A stretch of 64,000 nucleotides of DNA, from contig NZ_CABPSP010000004.1 in assembly GCF_902459765.1 (NCBI RefSeq), positions 1-64,000 on the forward strand, given 5' to 3'. Below are positions 16,799 to 25,243 of the stretch, one piece after another. Under the pieces are notes generated by a model that saw only the letters and a list, made by a program, of their open reading frames with translations, was not told where the DNA came from and did no database searches. The position numbers were made by a program, and so were the translations under genes. This DNA comes from Pandoraea anapnoica. Lineage in GTDB: Bacteria; Pseudomonadota; Gammaproteobacteria; Burkholderiales; Burkholderiaceae. The first letter of the stretch is position 1. Each line of letters begins with the position of its first letter.

Positions 16799-17773
16799 CT
16801 ATTCCGTGCGAGGACGCTCGGATACGGCTGCGGCGCGTACGTCACTCTTACGCGGCGCGGATGAATGCGCAAGCGTCTGCATCAAATAATCGATGAAAAC
16901 CCGCGCACGCGACGGCAGTGTCTTGCTGTGTGGGTACATCAGACTCACCGGGCGAGAACGTCCCGCGTAATCGGCCAGCACCTCGACGAGTTGACCCGAC
17001 GCGAGATCCGCTTCGACGATGAAGCGGTAGGTCTGGAAAATACCGCCGCCGGTTCGGGCGAGCGTTACACCGGCAAGCACATCGTCGGCACACCGGAAGT
17101 TGCCGCGTGCGTGGTACTCGATGTCGTTGCCTGCGTCGCGGAAGAGCCACGGGATCGGGCGTCCCGTACTCGGCAAATCGAATTCGATGCAATCGTGGGC
17201 GGCGAGATCGTCCGGCGTCTTGGGTGTGCCCGCGCGCTGGAGATAGCCGGGATGGGCGACAACGACCAGTGCTGCGTCTTCGAGATGTCGCGCCACCATG
17301 CGCGACTCGGGTTGTGCCCGGAAGCGAACCGCGAAGTCGAAGCGCTCCTCGTGCAGGTCGATGTTCTGGTTGCTGACCTGAATGTCGAGCTTGATGAGCG
17401 GGTAGCGCGCCCGGAACGCGGGCAGAACCGGTAGCAGCCGGTAATGCCCGTAGGTCGTAGGCACGCTGATGCGCAACGTGCCCGACGGCTGCGACTGCGC
17501 GCCCGAGACCCGTCGTTCGGCCTCCACCAGCAGGCTCAGCGCAGTCCGGCATTCTTCGAAATACGCGCTGCCGCCCTCCGTAAGACGAATGCTGCGCGTC
17601 GAGCGCACGAACAGGCGCACGCCCAGTCGCTGCTCCAGCCGTGCGACCGACCGGCTGACGGCAGCGGGCGTCACGCCTGCCTGATTGGCGGCCGCCGTGA
17701 AGCTGCCAGCCTCCGCCGCCAGACAAAACAGCTCGATGCTGCCAAGCAGCACATCGTCGAATTGGCGTTGCAT
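16799..17773 (-). CDS. LysR-family regulator (CrgA-like)
   Basis: A 324-residue regulator with HTH SIELFCLAAEAGSFTAAANQ followed by VTPAAVSRSVARLEQRLG, and effector domain GTLRISVPTTYGHYRLLPVLPAF. It is followed on the same strand by the MFS transporter and faces the SDR/tautomerase operon across a 147-bp gap carrying two dyads (17786-17810). It could therefore control both the exporter with which it is probably co-transcribed and the divergent oxidoreductase operon. The C-terminal tail after SRARVFIDYLMQTL is rich in Ala, Ser and Arg and likely disordered. Confidence 0.9.
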   Translation of the reverse strand: MQRQFDDVLLGSIELFCLAAEAGSFTAAANQAGVTPAAVSRSVARLEQRLGVRLFVRSTRSIRLTEGGSAYFEECRTALSLLVEAERRVSGAQSQPSGTLRISVPTTYGHYRLLPVLPAFRARYPLIKLDIQVSNQNIDLHEERFDFAVRFRAQPESRMVARHLEDAALVVVAHPGYLQRAGTPKTPDDLAAHDCIEFDLPSTGRPIPWLFRDAGNDIEYHARGNFRCADDVLAGVTLARTGGGIFQTYRFIVEADLASGQLVEVLADYAGRSRPVSLMYPHSKTLPSRARVFIDYLMQTLAHSSAPRKSDVRAAAVSERPRTE

Positions 17774-17785
17774 GTTCGCGATTCA

Positions 17786-17810
17786 TTACACGATGTAAAA
17801 ACACAAGTGT
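17786..17810. promoter_or_regulatory. Two adjacent dyads in LysR/SDR divergent promoter
   Basis: TTACA-CGA-TGTAA (17786-17798) is followed closely by ACAC-AA-GTGT (17801-17810). The first dyad overlaps the 5' leader of the LysR gene 13 bp from its ATG, suggesting autorepression. The A+T-rich setting fits an operator/promoter for the divergent pair. Confidence 0.55.
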
Positions 17811-17920
17811 AATCGCATGCGTTTTTCGCGTCTGAAATCATGAATAGAGTGTCTTCAACCAGCGGGGCGGACGGATTGGCCGACGCCCCGGCAGGCGAAA
17901 TGACATCAAGGACACACATC

Positions 17921-18655
17921 ATGAGCAAGTCGGAACATACGGTCATCATCACGGGCGCCACGAGCGGCATCGGCCTCGGACTGGCACAGGCATTCTTGCG
18001 CGACGGGTACAACGTCGTCGGCACGGGGCGCAGTGCAGCGCGTCTTGAACAGACGGCAGGATTGCTGAACGCTGGTGAGCGCTTTCTCCCGGTCGCGGGC
18101 GACGTGGCAGATCCGTCGGCCGCCACAACAGCCTTCGCGAAGGCCATCGAGACGTTCGGTCACGTCGACGTGCTGATCAACAATGCGGGCATCTTCGCAG
18201 CGAAGCCGTTCATCGACTTCACGCCGGAGGAGATCGAAGTGCAGATCGCCACTAATCTGAAGGGCACGCTGTACTTCTCGCAGGTGGCCGCACGCCATAT
18301 GAGCGAGCGCCGCAACGGGCGGATCGTGAATGTGACGGCATCGATCGCCCTTCAGGCGAATTCGGGCGTGCCCGCGTTGCTGGCTGCGGTGCTCAAGGGC
18401 GGGATGAATCAGGCGACGAAGGCGCTGGCGCTGGAATTGGCGCCGTTTGGGGTGACCGTCAACGCCGTGGCCCCGGGCGTGGTGAATACGCCGATGCATG
18501 CGCCCGAGACGCACGACGCGCTGGGGAAGATGCATCCGCTGGGCCGTATCGCAGTGGTCGAGGATGTCGCGCGTGCGGTACGGTATTTCGTGGAGAGCGA
18601 TTACGTGACTGGCACGATTGCACCAGTGGACGGCGGTTACGCCGCCGGTCGTTAA
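17921..18655 (+). CDS. SDR-family protein lacking the catalytic tyrosine
   Basis: A 244-residue Rossmann protein. The ATG at 17921 has AAGGA 9 nt upstream and starts just before the beta-1 strand. The cofactor motif TGATSGIG (residues 11-18) and NNAG in VDVLINNAGIFA are intact, and the C-terminus ends YVTGTIAPVDGGYAAGR as in ordinary NAD(P)-dependent dehydrogenases. However, the active-site YxxxK is not present. Aligning VLKGGMNQATKALALELAP on the usual YxxSKAAL block puts Ala (LLAAVLK) where Tyr is expected; the Lys is retained. It may use another residue, act on an easier substrate or be non-catalytic. It is followed 65 bp later by a tautomerase gene, probably in one operon under the divergent LysR protein. 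Confidence 0.88.
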   Translation: MSKSEHTVIITGATSGIGLGLAQAFLRDGYNVVGTGRSAARLEQTAGLLNAGERFLPVAGDVADPSAATTAFAKAIETFGHVDVLINNAGIFAAKPFIDFTPEEIEVQIATNLKGTLYFSQVAARHMSERRNGRIVNVTASIALQANSGVPALLAAVLKGGMNQATKALALELAPFGVTVNAVAPGVVNTPMHAPETHDALGKMHPLGRIAVVEDVARAVRYFVESDYVTGTIAPVDGGYAAGR

Positions 18656-18720
18656 TTGCAGCGACGGCCGGTCATTTGCGATGAGTCGGCCGTCTCCCCC
18701 TACATCAAAAGGAGTCAGTC

Positions 18721-18936
18721 ATGCCATTTGTCAGCATTCGCATTACCCGTGAGGGCAACACCGTCGAGCAGAAGACACAGGTTATTCGCGAAGTTACCGA
18801 GACGTTGCAACGTGTGCTGGGCAAGTCACCGCATCTTACGCACATCGTGATCGAGGAAGTCGATACCGATAACTGGGGCTACGCGGGCCAGACAACCACC
18901 GAGTTTCGGCGTCAGGCAGTCGAGCATAAGGCCTGA
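18721..18936 (+). CDS. 4-oxalocrotonate tautomerase-family protein
   Basis: A 71-residue protein starting MPFVSIRITREG, so the catalytic Pro becomes the N-terminal residue after Met removal. A strong AAGGAG is 6 nt before the ATG. The segment KTQVIREVTETLQRVLGKSPHLTHIVIEEV is the helix/strand core of the 4-OT fold, slightly longer at the C-terminus (NWGYAGQTTTEFRRQ) than classical 4-OT. Keto-enol tautomerisation or hydrolytic dehalogenation is the family chemistry; the substrate is unknown. Its pairing with the SDR gene suggests a small catabolic or detoxifying pathway. Confidence 0.9.
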   Translation: MPFVSIRITREGNTVEQKTQVIREVTETLQRVLGKSPHLTHIVIEEVDTDNWGYAGQTTTEFRRQAVEHKA

Positions 18937-18954
18937 TCCGGCGCGTTTCCGATG

Positions 18955-18988
18955 GCACGCCGCCGCCACGCGTCGGGCGGCGGCGTGC
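18955..18988. terminator. Strong bidirectional hairpin between convergent genes
   Basis: A 13-bp perfect GC stem (18955-18967 with 18976-18988) and an 8-nt loop lie midway between the tautomerase stop and the TonB-receptor stop. No T-run is present. The position suggests it serves both transcripts. Confidence 0.65.
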
Positions 18989-19004
18989 TGTCGTTCGGAC
19001 GTTG

Positions 19005-21215
19005 TCAGAACGGCTTCGACATCGCCAGATAGAACGTGCGCCGCGGCCCGAACTGCGGTGCGCCGACACCGATGCCGGTGCCGTCGCGCAATTCATAGAC
19101 ACGGTCGAAGACGTTCAGGACCGACAACTTCGCATCGAAGCGACCGACCCCCGGCAAGTTGAACTTCTCGCCGACGCCGAGGTTGACCTGGAGGTACGCG
19201 GGCAGGTGCTCGCTGTTGACGAACCCGCTGCGCAACCCCGAGCCGAACAGCGCATCGGCCGACAGCAGCGTCCTGCCCCATTGATAAGACACACCGGCCG
19301 AGGCGGTCACCTGCTGGTCGTGATCCAGATGCACCCAGTGATTGGCGATGTAAGCCAGTTCGTCGGCACCGAAGTTGAATTGCCCGGTCTCGATGCCTTG
19401 CCCCATCGCGCGCGAGACGGCGACGTTCAGGTACGCACCGACGTTGCCCTGACGGTAGTTGACGGTGCCTTCCACGCCGTAAATGCGACCCTTCTGGTAG
19501 TTGAACGTCGAATAGATGAGCGCATTACCGAACTGGCCTTCGTCTTGCAGATGGTTCACGCGACGATAGTAGGCGTCTAGCCCGACGGTGATCGCCGACG
19601 TCAGTTGATGCGAGACACCCAGATCGAAGTAATCGGAGCGTTCGGCACGTACTGCGGTGTTCGCGTCCGAGGGCAGGGCATTGGTCGTGTTGAGGAATTT
19701 CGCGACCGACGTCGTATCGATTTTCTCGGTGGCTGGGGGCGTGAAGTAGCGTGAATACCCGGCATGCAGACGCGTGCGGCTCGTCAGGTCGTACGTCAGC
19801 CCGAGACGCGGCGACAGCTGCCCCTCGTTCGTGACGGTGTTTACATGATCGTAGCGCGCGCCATAGTTGACCGTCAGACGATCGGTCGCCTTCCACTCGT
19901 CTTGCAGATAAAGGCCATACGTGGTGCCCCGGTCGTTGGCGTTGTCCACGATGGTCAGCGGCGTGCCGCTCGTCTGCTGACCGTTGTCGTCGGCCGGGAA
20001 GACGTTCGACGTGTTGTCGACGCTGAAATGCTCCTGCTGCACGAACAGTCCGAAGCGCAGCGTGTGACGGTCGGTGAGCTTGTAGCTACTGTCGGCCTGC
20101 ACGCCATACGCTTCATTGCGGCGCGTGATATTCGATGCCACGCCGTTGTAGACGAGATCGCCAATCGGATCCGGTGTGTAATCGACGCGGCTGGTGCGAT
20201 GGAACAGCGAAATCTGGGTGTCGAGCTTTGGCGAGACGTGGCTTTGCCATGACAGCACCTGGAAGTCGGTCAGCTCGCGCTGGTGTGCGTTGAGGCTCGA
20301 CGAATCGGGAATCGCACCGTTGTCCAGCGTGAACTGTGGCGCAACGCCCGGCAGGTTCGGAATCTGGAAGCGGTTATTCGCGGTGCCGAACATGAACGAC
20401 ACGCGGTTATCCGGATTCAGTAGGTACGACACCATGCCGAAGGCATTCGTCTGATTCGTATGGTCGTGAATCGCGTTGCGGTCGCCCGTCGGATTCTCGA
20501 TCCCCATGTCGTTGGCCGAAACACGCGCGCTGAAGTAATAGCTGAGCGCCCCCTTGGTACCGAACAATTGGGTGCTGACCTCGCGGTCGGCATGGCTGCC
20601 GAACACCACGCCGACCTCGCCGCCGAAGGCCTTGGGCGGCTCGCCGGTGTCGGCCGTGCCGTCGGCCAGACCGGGCGAGCCTTTGGTGTGAATGTCGACG
20701 ATGCCCGCCGTGCGATAGCCGAACTGCGCAGGCAGCGCGCCGGTGATCAGATTGATTTGCGACGCGATGCGTGCATCGATAGCCTGACCGAATCCGCTGA
20801 TTGATTCGGGAATGATCACGCCGTCGATGCGGTATTGCAGGTTCGCGTGATCACCGCGCACATGCAGTTGGCCATATGAGTCCTGCACGACGCCCGGCGC
20901 TTGCAGGAGCACCTGATTGAGCGGCGTGTTTGCGCCGAGCGGCAGTGCCTGAATATCCGTCTGGTCGAAGTTATAGACGGAGCTGCCGGTATCGGGCGAG
21001 AGCGCGTTGCGTGCAGCATCGAGTCGCTTGGCGGAGACGGTTGTGCCGGAGAGCGCGACATTCGCGTCGCCCGGATTAGCGGTCGATTGGGCGTGCGCGT
21101 TGACCGCGAATGCAGACGCCGCTGCTGCCGCGAGAGCATGACGGGTGAAGCGGGCTAGCTGCGGAAAGTGCTGGGAATACGTGAGACGAATGAACGGAAT
21201 CCATCGGGCAGACAT
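19005..21215 (-). CDS. TonB-dependent outer-membrane receptor
   Basis: A 736-residue receptor. The ATG at 21215 (GAGG 7 nt upstream) is chosen because it gives an extended signal peptide with core FTRHALAAAAASAFAVNAHA, cut before QSTANPG. The plug domain reads NTPLNQVLLQAPGVVQDSYG, then LHVRGDHANLQYRIDGVIIP and a NLITGALPAQFGYRTAGIVD segment. The beta-barrel follows and ends RRTFYLAMSKPF with terminal Phe. A clear TonB box is not obvious near the start. The ligand is unknown; siderophore, metal chelate or other nutrients are possible. A small exported Cys protein is encoded just upstream on the same strand, and TGCAA-type dyads in front of that gene suggest metal-responsive control. Confidence 0.93.
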   Translation of the reverse strand: MSARWIPFIRLTYSQHFPQLARFTRHALAAAAASAFAVNAHAQSTANPGDANVALSGTTVSAKRLDAARNALSPDTGSSVYNFDQTDIQALPLGANTPLNQVLLQAPGVVQDSYGQLHVRGDHANLQYRIDGVIIPESISGFGQAIDARIASQINLITGALPAQFGYRTAGIVDIHTKGSPGLADGTADTGEPPKAFGGEVGVVFGSHADREVSTQLFGTKGALSYYFSARVSANDMGIENPTGDRNAIHDHTNQTNAFGMVSYLLNPDNRVSFMFGTANNRFQIPNLPGVAPQFTLDNGAIPDSSSLNAHQRELTDFQVLSWQSHVSPKLDTQISLFHRTSRVDYTPDPIGDLVYNGVASNITRRNEAYGVQADSSYKLTDRHTLRFGLFVQQEHFSVDNTSNVFPADDNGQQTSGTPLTIVDNANDRGTTYGLYLQDEWKATDRLTVNYGARYDHVNTVTNEGQLSPRLGLTYDLTSRTRLHAGYSRYFTPPATEKIDTTSVAKFLNTTNALPSDANTAVRAERSDYFDLGVSHQLTSAITVGLDAYYRRVNHLQDEGQFGNALIYSTFNYQKGRIYGVEGTVNYRQGNVGAYLNVAVSRAMGQGIETGQFNFGADELAYIANHWVHLDHDQQVTASAGVSYQWGRTLLSADALFGSGLRSGFVNSEHLPAYLQVNLGVGEKFNLPGVGRFDAKLSVLNVFDRVYELRDGTGIGVGAPQFGPRRTFYLAMSKPF

Positions 21216-21312
21216 GCCGGACCTCAGTGTGTTTGACGTGTGGACGCCGCGCAGCCGGTGGCAGACGCGCCAGCGTTGGCGCGTCGCGACCTGCGGCGGC
21301 GAATCTTCTGAT

Positions 21313-21693
21313 TTAGACGAACGACACTGAGGGACGTGGAGGGTCGCGATTGCGCGTCGGCCCCCGCAAGACGGAGCGCACCTGCACAGGCGCAACCGGC
21401 GGATAGTGCCACTCACGCAGCGGCGGGAGCGAGGCGAAGACGGGCAGTGCGGGGAGTGCAACGTCGAGCGCAATGAACGCGAGGCATTGCTCGCAGATAC
21501 CGTCCTCGTTATCCGAGCGCTGGCCGTTGCTGCCGACATCACTGTGTTGACGTTGCACGTCTGCCGGTTCCTCGGCGGCCACCGACGCAGCCGCCAACGC
21601 AGCCGCAGTGTGAAACACTACGTGCCGTGCAAGAGCCATCTGCGAGACGAGCACGCAGATGATCAGCCAGAAAGGAAGCCAGCGACGATGCAT
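21313..21693 (-). CDS. Small exported hypothetical protein (DUF2946-like) upstream of TonB receptor
   Basis: A 126-residue protein from the ATG at 21693 (MHRRWLPFWLIICVLVSQMALA), with a hydrophobic signal or anchor and then a low-complexity acidic linker. A CxxC-containing segment ICEQCLAFIALDVALPALPV follows, and the tail is Pro/Arg-rich. Proteins of this shape, often annotated DUF2946, commonly precede TonB receptor genes, and the paired cysteines could hold a metal. The 97-bp gap to the receptor start and the shared strand suggest co-transcription. An earlier ATG at 21786 is unlikely because it would place the start inside the TGCAA operator region. Function unknown. Confidence 0.65.
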   Translation of the reverse strand: MHRRWLPFWLIICVLVSQMALARHVVFHTAAALAAASVAAEEPADVQRQHSDVGSNGQRSDNEDGICEQCLAFIALDVALPALPVFASLPPLREWHYPPVAPVQVRSVLRGPTRNRDPPRPSVSFV

Positions 21694-21769
21694 GAGCCGA
21701 CGAGAAGCGCAACGAGAAGCGGAAAAAGGGGAACGTCGAAAACCGGACAACAAATCGCGACAAATTAAG

Positions 21770-21800
21770 ATGCAACTCAATTGCAATGCAACTGAGTTGC
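21770..21800. promoter_or_regulatory. TGCAA-rich overlapping dyads, candidate metal-regulator operator
   Basis: Within 31 bp there are two overlapping dyads: GCAACTCAATTGC (21772-21784) and GCAACTGAGTTGC (21788-21800). The second is perfect except for its central base. TGCAA half-sites repeat three times. The site lies 77-107 bp upstream of the small Cys protein start and hence of the TonB receptor. The array resembles operators of the Fur superfamily (Fur/Zur/Mur types), but which regulator binds is inference. Confidence 0.5.
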
Positions 21801-21962
21801 GAATTCTGTCACATCCGTGGGGGCTTTGCCAAGTCGGAAAACCGGGTGGGAGGGTGCGGGGAAGATCGGGAGCGTGCGGGGGGAAGGGGCGCGCGATGTG
21901 GGCGACGCGCCACCGATGCTGGCCACCCGGCGGTGGCGTCCATTCAGGTGGCGCGCAAGACC

Positions 21963-22958
21963 TCAGGCAATCGGCTGGCGCAGTGTTGCGTCGGCGACAC
22001 GAATTTGTCGCGGAATCAGCTTGAGTTGCAGGAACGTGTCGGCAATCCGTTGTTGCGCCGCCAGCACGGACGGTGACACCGGCTTGTAGACATGGGCGTA
22101 GTGACGCAGACCCTTCTCGATAATTTTGGCGTCAAGTCCCTGAATCGGAGCCAGTTGCGCGGCGGCCGCGGCATAGTCGCCACGAATCTGCTGACCTGTC
22201 TGGCCGAGGGCGTCGAGCGTAGCCTTGATGACGTCGGCACGTTTTTCAGCGAAGGCCCGTTGACTCAGGAAGAACTGATGGTGGTCGGCCGCGCCCTCGG
22301 CATTAGCGAGCAGGCGCACAGGACTCTGGTCGAGCACGGCGGTGAGGAACGGGTCCCAGATGGCCCATGCGTCGACCGAACCACGCTCAAGTGCTGCGCG
22401 GGCGTCGGCGGGTGCAAGAAACACCGGGCTGACGTCGCCGTAATCGAGCCCGTGCTTGCGCAGCAACGCAACGAGGAACCAGTGGACATCCGATCCCTTG
22501 TTGAGCGCCACGCGCTTGCCGCGAAGATCGGCCACCGTTTTGACCGGCGAATTGTTGGGCACGACGACGCCCTCGGCGAGGGGCGTGGGCACCTCGTAGG
22601 CGCTGTAGACGAAGTCGGCCCCGGCCGCTTGCGCAAAGACGGGCGGCGCTTCGCCTACGTATCCGAAGTCGATTGCGCCGACATTCAGCGCTTCGAGCAA
22701 CTGCGGGCCAGCCGCAAACTCGGCCCACGTCACTTCCACACCAAGTGGCTTGAGCCGCGCTTCCAGCGAGCCATTCGCTTTGGCCAGCACGAGGGTGCTC
22801 GCCGCCTTCTGATAGCCGATGCGGAACTTGCCCGGTTCGTAGGCGGCGTGCGCCGAAAACGACGGCAGCGCGGCCGCTGCCGCCCCTGCGCTGAGGACCG
22901 TAAGGAACTGACGGCGTGAGATAGCTGAGATGGCTGAGATGGCGCTAGGAGGTTTCAT
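21963..22958 (-). CDS. Tat-exported SsuA-like sulfonate-binding protein
   Basis: A 331-residue ABC binding protein. The ATG at 22958 has AAGGGG 10 nt upstream. The N-terminus carries the odd repeat SAISAISAIS followed by SRRQFLTVLSAGAAAAALPSFSAHA, a twin-arginine signal. Sec signals are more usual for this family. The mature part shows RIGYQKAASTLVLAKANG, EVTWAEFAAGPQLLEALNVG, DFGYVGEAPPVFAQAAG, VKTVADLRGKRVALNKGSDVH and VDAWAIWDPFLTAVLDQ, all hallmarks of aliphatic sulfonate receptors (SsuA). No SsuB or SsuC is encoded next to it. It is the second orphan sulfonate receptor in this window. It is separated by 270 bp from the small Cys protein gene downstream. Confidence 0.88.
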   Translation of the reverse strand: MKPPSAISAISAISRRQFLTVLSAGAAAAALPSFSAHAAYEPGKFRIGYQKAASTLVLAKANGSLEARLKPLGVEVTWAEFAAGPQLLEALNVGAIDFGYVGEAPPVFAQAAGADFVYSAYEVPTPLAEGVVVPNNSPVKTVADLRGKRVALNKGSDVHWFLVALLRKHGLDYGDVSPVFLAPADARAALERGSVDAWAIWDPFLTAVLDQSPVRLLANAEGAADHHQFFLSQRAFAEKRADVIKATLDALGQTGQQIRGDYAAAAAQLAPIQGLDAKIIEKGLRHYAHVYKPVSPSVLAAQQRIADTFLQLKLIPRQIRVADATLRQPIA

Positions 22959-23062
22959 GAGCGTTGCCCCTTGCAATGGGGGTTGTAATGGATGTCGATC
23001 GATTCACAAGAATTATCCGGACCGGCTCCACGCGGGCAACGAAGCGATTCTGCTTTAGATAT

Positions 23063-24604
23063 TCATGGCTGCGGTGCAATGTAAGCGACGCAAAGCGGCA
23101 TTACCGAGCCGGGCTTGTTGCCGCCGTGGTACGAGAACGGCAGCGTTTCGCGGGCGTCGATGGTCAACGACGGCCACAGGGCGAGCGTGTGCGCGAAACT
23201 GGCTTGCCGACACGACCGTCCGGGGTGGCCGAGCAGGATCGCCCCGCGCGCGCGGACTTCTACCTCGTCGATGTCCTTTGTGTAGATATTTGGGCGCTTT
23301 TTCTCCGACCAGCGGGTGATCAGGCGCGGCTGGCCCGGTGCGTAGAACGTCAGCCACGTTGCGAGATGGTCGTTGCCGACGTAAGCCAGCGGCGTGTGAT
23401 AGCGCGTCTGCCAGCGCTGTTCGAGGGCGATGCTCGCGGCCTTGATACCCGCGAACTTCTCTCCGGCGTTACGCAGGTTCAGGCTCAGCACGGTTGCATA
23501 GCCCATCCACACCGTCAGCCCCACGACGGGCAACCAGCGCGAAATTCGCGGAGCGCGCTTTGCCGTGATCGGCACCACGCACGCGACGAGCAGCGCGGGC
23601 AGCGGCACGGCGAACGGTTGCAGCCATTCGGAGATGCGTCCGCCTTCGTGCAGCGTGAAGTACACGAGGATGGGCAGTAGCGGCGCAAGCACTGTGACCG
23701 CGACGACCCAGACAGACGCGGCCGGACGTCTGAAGCGCAGACCGGCGAGATGCATGACGAAGGCGAGCGTCGCCACAGGGTAGAACGCGGTGAGTGCGCC
23801 GCGTAGGCCGCGCGAGTTCAGCCGTTGACGGATCTGGTCGTCGACCCAGCGGAACGCTGCGAAATCATGCTGCATAAGCCAAAGGATGTTCGGCGCAATC
23901 AGTGCGAAGAAGATGAGCAGTCCAAGCAGGAAGGCCGGATGACGGTAATGGCGGCGCGTGTCCGATGTCCACAGCGTCATGACAAACATCGCGCCCAGCA
24001 GGGCAAACGTCGAATACTTGGTCATGGCGGCCAGACCGGCGACTACGCCGAACGCGAGCCAGAACCGTGGTGAGTCGAACATCGCGCGCACGAAGAGCCA
24101 GAGCATCCACGGCCAGAGCATGACCAGCAGATAGTTGTCGTTGTACGGGAGGATGTCGATATTGATCGCACCCGTCAGGTGCAGGCTCAGCATGCCGAGC
24201 CACGCGAGACGCCGGTCCCCCGACAACCGTTTGGCCAGATGCCAGACCCCCAGCATCCCGACGGCAACCACAGCGAAGTGCGAAGCGTACCAATAGAACG
24301 CAAGCGCTTCGCCGTTCAGCCCTAACCCTAACGCTGGCCACATCGAGAACCCGACCAGCCAGGGGTTCTTCGGTGTTCCCCATTCCGCATTGCGCGCCCA
24401 GTTCAGGGCCTCGACGGCGTCGAAAGGCACCGTGGGATCGAGGGTTGCGCTCGTGAGGGTCCAGACGATGGCGTACACCGTCACATAGAGCGACGGCGAA
24501 AACTGAACGGAGACGGCCGCTCGGCTGATGAGTGCTCGCAACGTGAGCGTGCGACGCACCGGCGCAACGGTCGGCGAAGTGGAGGTGGCGGCGTGATTTT
24601 GCAT
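23063..24604 (-). CDS. GT39-family membrane glycosyltransferase (ArnT-like)
   Basis: A 513-residue polytopic membrane protein with about ten hydrophobic segments. The first periplasmic loop contains DPTVPFDAVEALNWARNAEWG, where the Asp near the start fits the GT39/ArnT catalytic loop (D-E or D-x type), followed by KNPWLVGFSMWPAL. The central part HLTGAINIDILPYNDNYLLVMLW is typical of dolichyl/undecaprenyl-phosphate-mannose-type protein or lipid A glycosyltransferases. The C-terminal periplasmic domain ends with LPFSYHGGNKPGSVMPL. It likely transfers a sugar from a polyprenyl phosphate carrier to lipid A, glycolipid or protein; donor and acceptor are unknown. Monocistronic. A GAACA-n6-TGTTC dyad lies 18 bp before the start codon. 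Confidence 0.8.
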   Translation of the reverse strand: MQNHAATSTSPTVAPVRRTLTLRALISRAAVSVQFSPSLYVTVYAIVWTLTSATLDPTVPFDAVEALNWARNAEWGTPKNPWLVGFSMWPALGLGLNGEALAFYWYASHFAVVAVGMLGVWHLAKRLSGDRRLAWLGMLSLHLTGAINIDILPYNDNYLLVMLWPWMLWLFVRAMFDSPRFWLAFGVVAGLAAMTKYSTFALLGAMFVMTLWTSDTRRHYRHPAFLLGLLIFFALIAPNILWLMQHDFAAFRWVDDQIRQRLNSRGLRGALTAFYPVATLAFVMHLAGLRFRRPAASVWVVAVTVLAPLLPILVYFTLHEGGRISEWLQPFAVPLPALLVACVVPITAKRAPRISRWLPVVGLTVWMGYATVLSLNLRNAGEKFAGIKAASIALEQRWQTRYHTPLAYVGNDHLATWLTFYAPGQPRLITRWSEKKRPNIYTKDIDEVEVRARGAILLGHPGRSCRQASFAHTLALWPSLTIDARETLPFSYHGGNKPGSVMPLCVAYIAPQP

Positions 24605-24621
24605 GCGCGCTTCGACTAGGC

Positions 24622-24637
24622 GAACACGCGCATGTTC
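24622..24637. promoter_or_regulatory. GAACA-n6-TGTTC dyad in GT39 leader
   Basis: A perfect 5-bp dyad with a 6-bp centre, 18 bp upstream of the glycosyltransferase start, within an otherwise A+T-richer 225-bp gap. It may be a repressor site or leader hairpin; the regulator is unknown. Confidence 0.3.
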
Positions 24638-24829
24638 TTCACGTTATTTTGCAATCCGAACCAAAGAAAGTGGTGATAAATTGCAATGTATGTTGTTGTT
24701 TTTGTTGGGGTTGTGGGCGTCTTGGCGGCGTGCTGCAAGCCGTTTCCGGTCAAGCTTGTTCACAAACGTCAACAAAACAAAACGAATGAAAAAGGACGAC
24801 AACAAATTTTCGGTCGACGACCTCGTCCG

Positions 24830-25243
24830 TCAGCCGTTTTCGAGCGGTGCGTCGACGATCAGTGCCGCGTTCACCTGCCGGATGCGCTGATCGACAAAAT
24901 AGCCGCCGCCTTCCTGATAGCGCAGATACAGACGGCCGCAGTCGCGGCACCGGCAGACGTTCGCGCGGTTGTAGGGAAAGTAGCGCGGCGCAATGGGCGC
25001 GTTCGTTGCCCAGTAGGACGTGCCGTCAGGGTGATATTCACCGAATGTCGGCTCCGGCTCATTTGAGGCGAACAACGTGCCGACGACTTCGAGCTGCGCA
25101 TCGGGCAACGAGTTGGGCAGGCTCGCCCAACCGTCGAGCGGCGTTCGGGTGCATTGGCAATCGGCGGAAAGGCTGGCTGACGATTCGGCGAGGTCAGCAA
25201 GGCGGACGAAAGCGGCGTGATCGAGGTAAGGAAGATCGCTCAT
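24830..25243 (-). CDS. Conserved-type hypothetical protein with CxCxxC metal-like motif
   Basis: A 137-residue cytoplasmic protein without signal or membrane segment. Two Cys clusters are visible: ADCQCTR near residue 29 and NVCRCRDCGRLYLRYQEGGGYF near residue 95. A putative zinc-ribbon-like half follows and ends DQRIRQVNAALIVDAP. The GRLYLRYQEGGGY stretch resembles proteins of this size I have seen in beta- and gamma-proteobacteria, but I know no function. It stands alone between a GT39 gene and an esterase. Confidence is high that it is a gene, low for any role. Confidence 0.7.
   Translation of the reverse strand: MSDLPYLDHAAFVRLADLAESSASLSADCQCTRTPLDGWASLPNSLPDAQLEVVGTLFASNEPEPTFGEYHPDGTSYWATNAPIAPRYFPYNRANVCRCRDCGRLYLRYQEGGGYFVDQRIRQVNAALIVDAPLENG

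Noticed and set aside
24686-25066. Lipoprotein-like ORF starting MYVVVFVGVVGVLAACC
   Set aside because: Attractive N-terminus, but it runs antisense into the Cys-motif protein at 24830, has no good ribosome site and degenerates into mirror-frame sequence.
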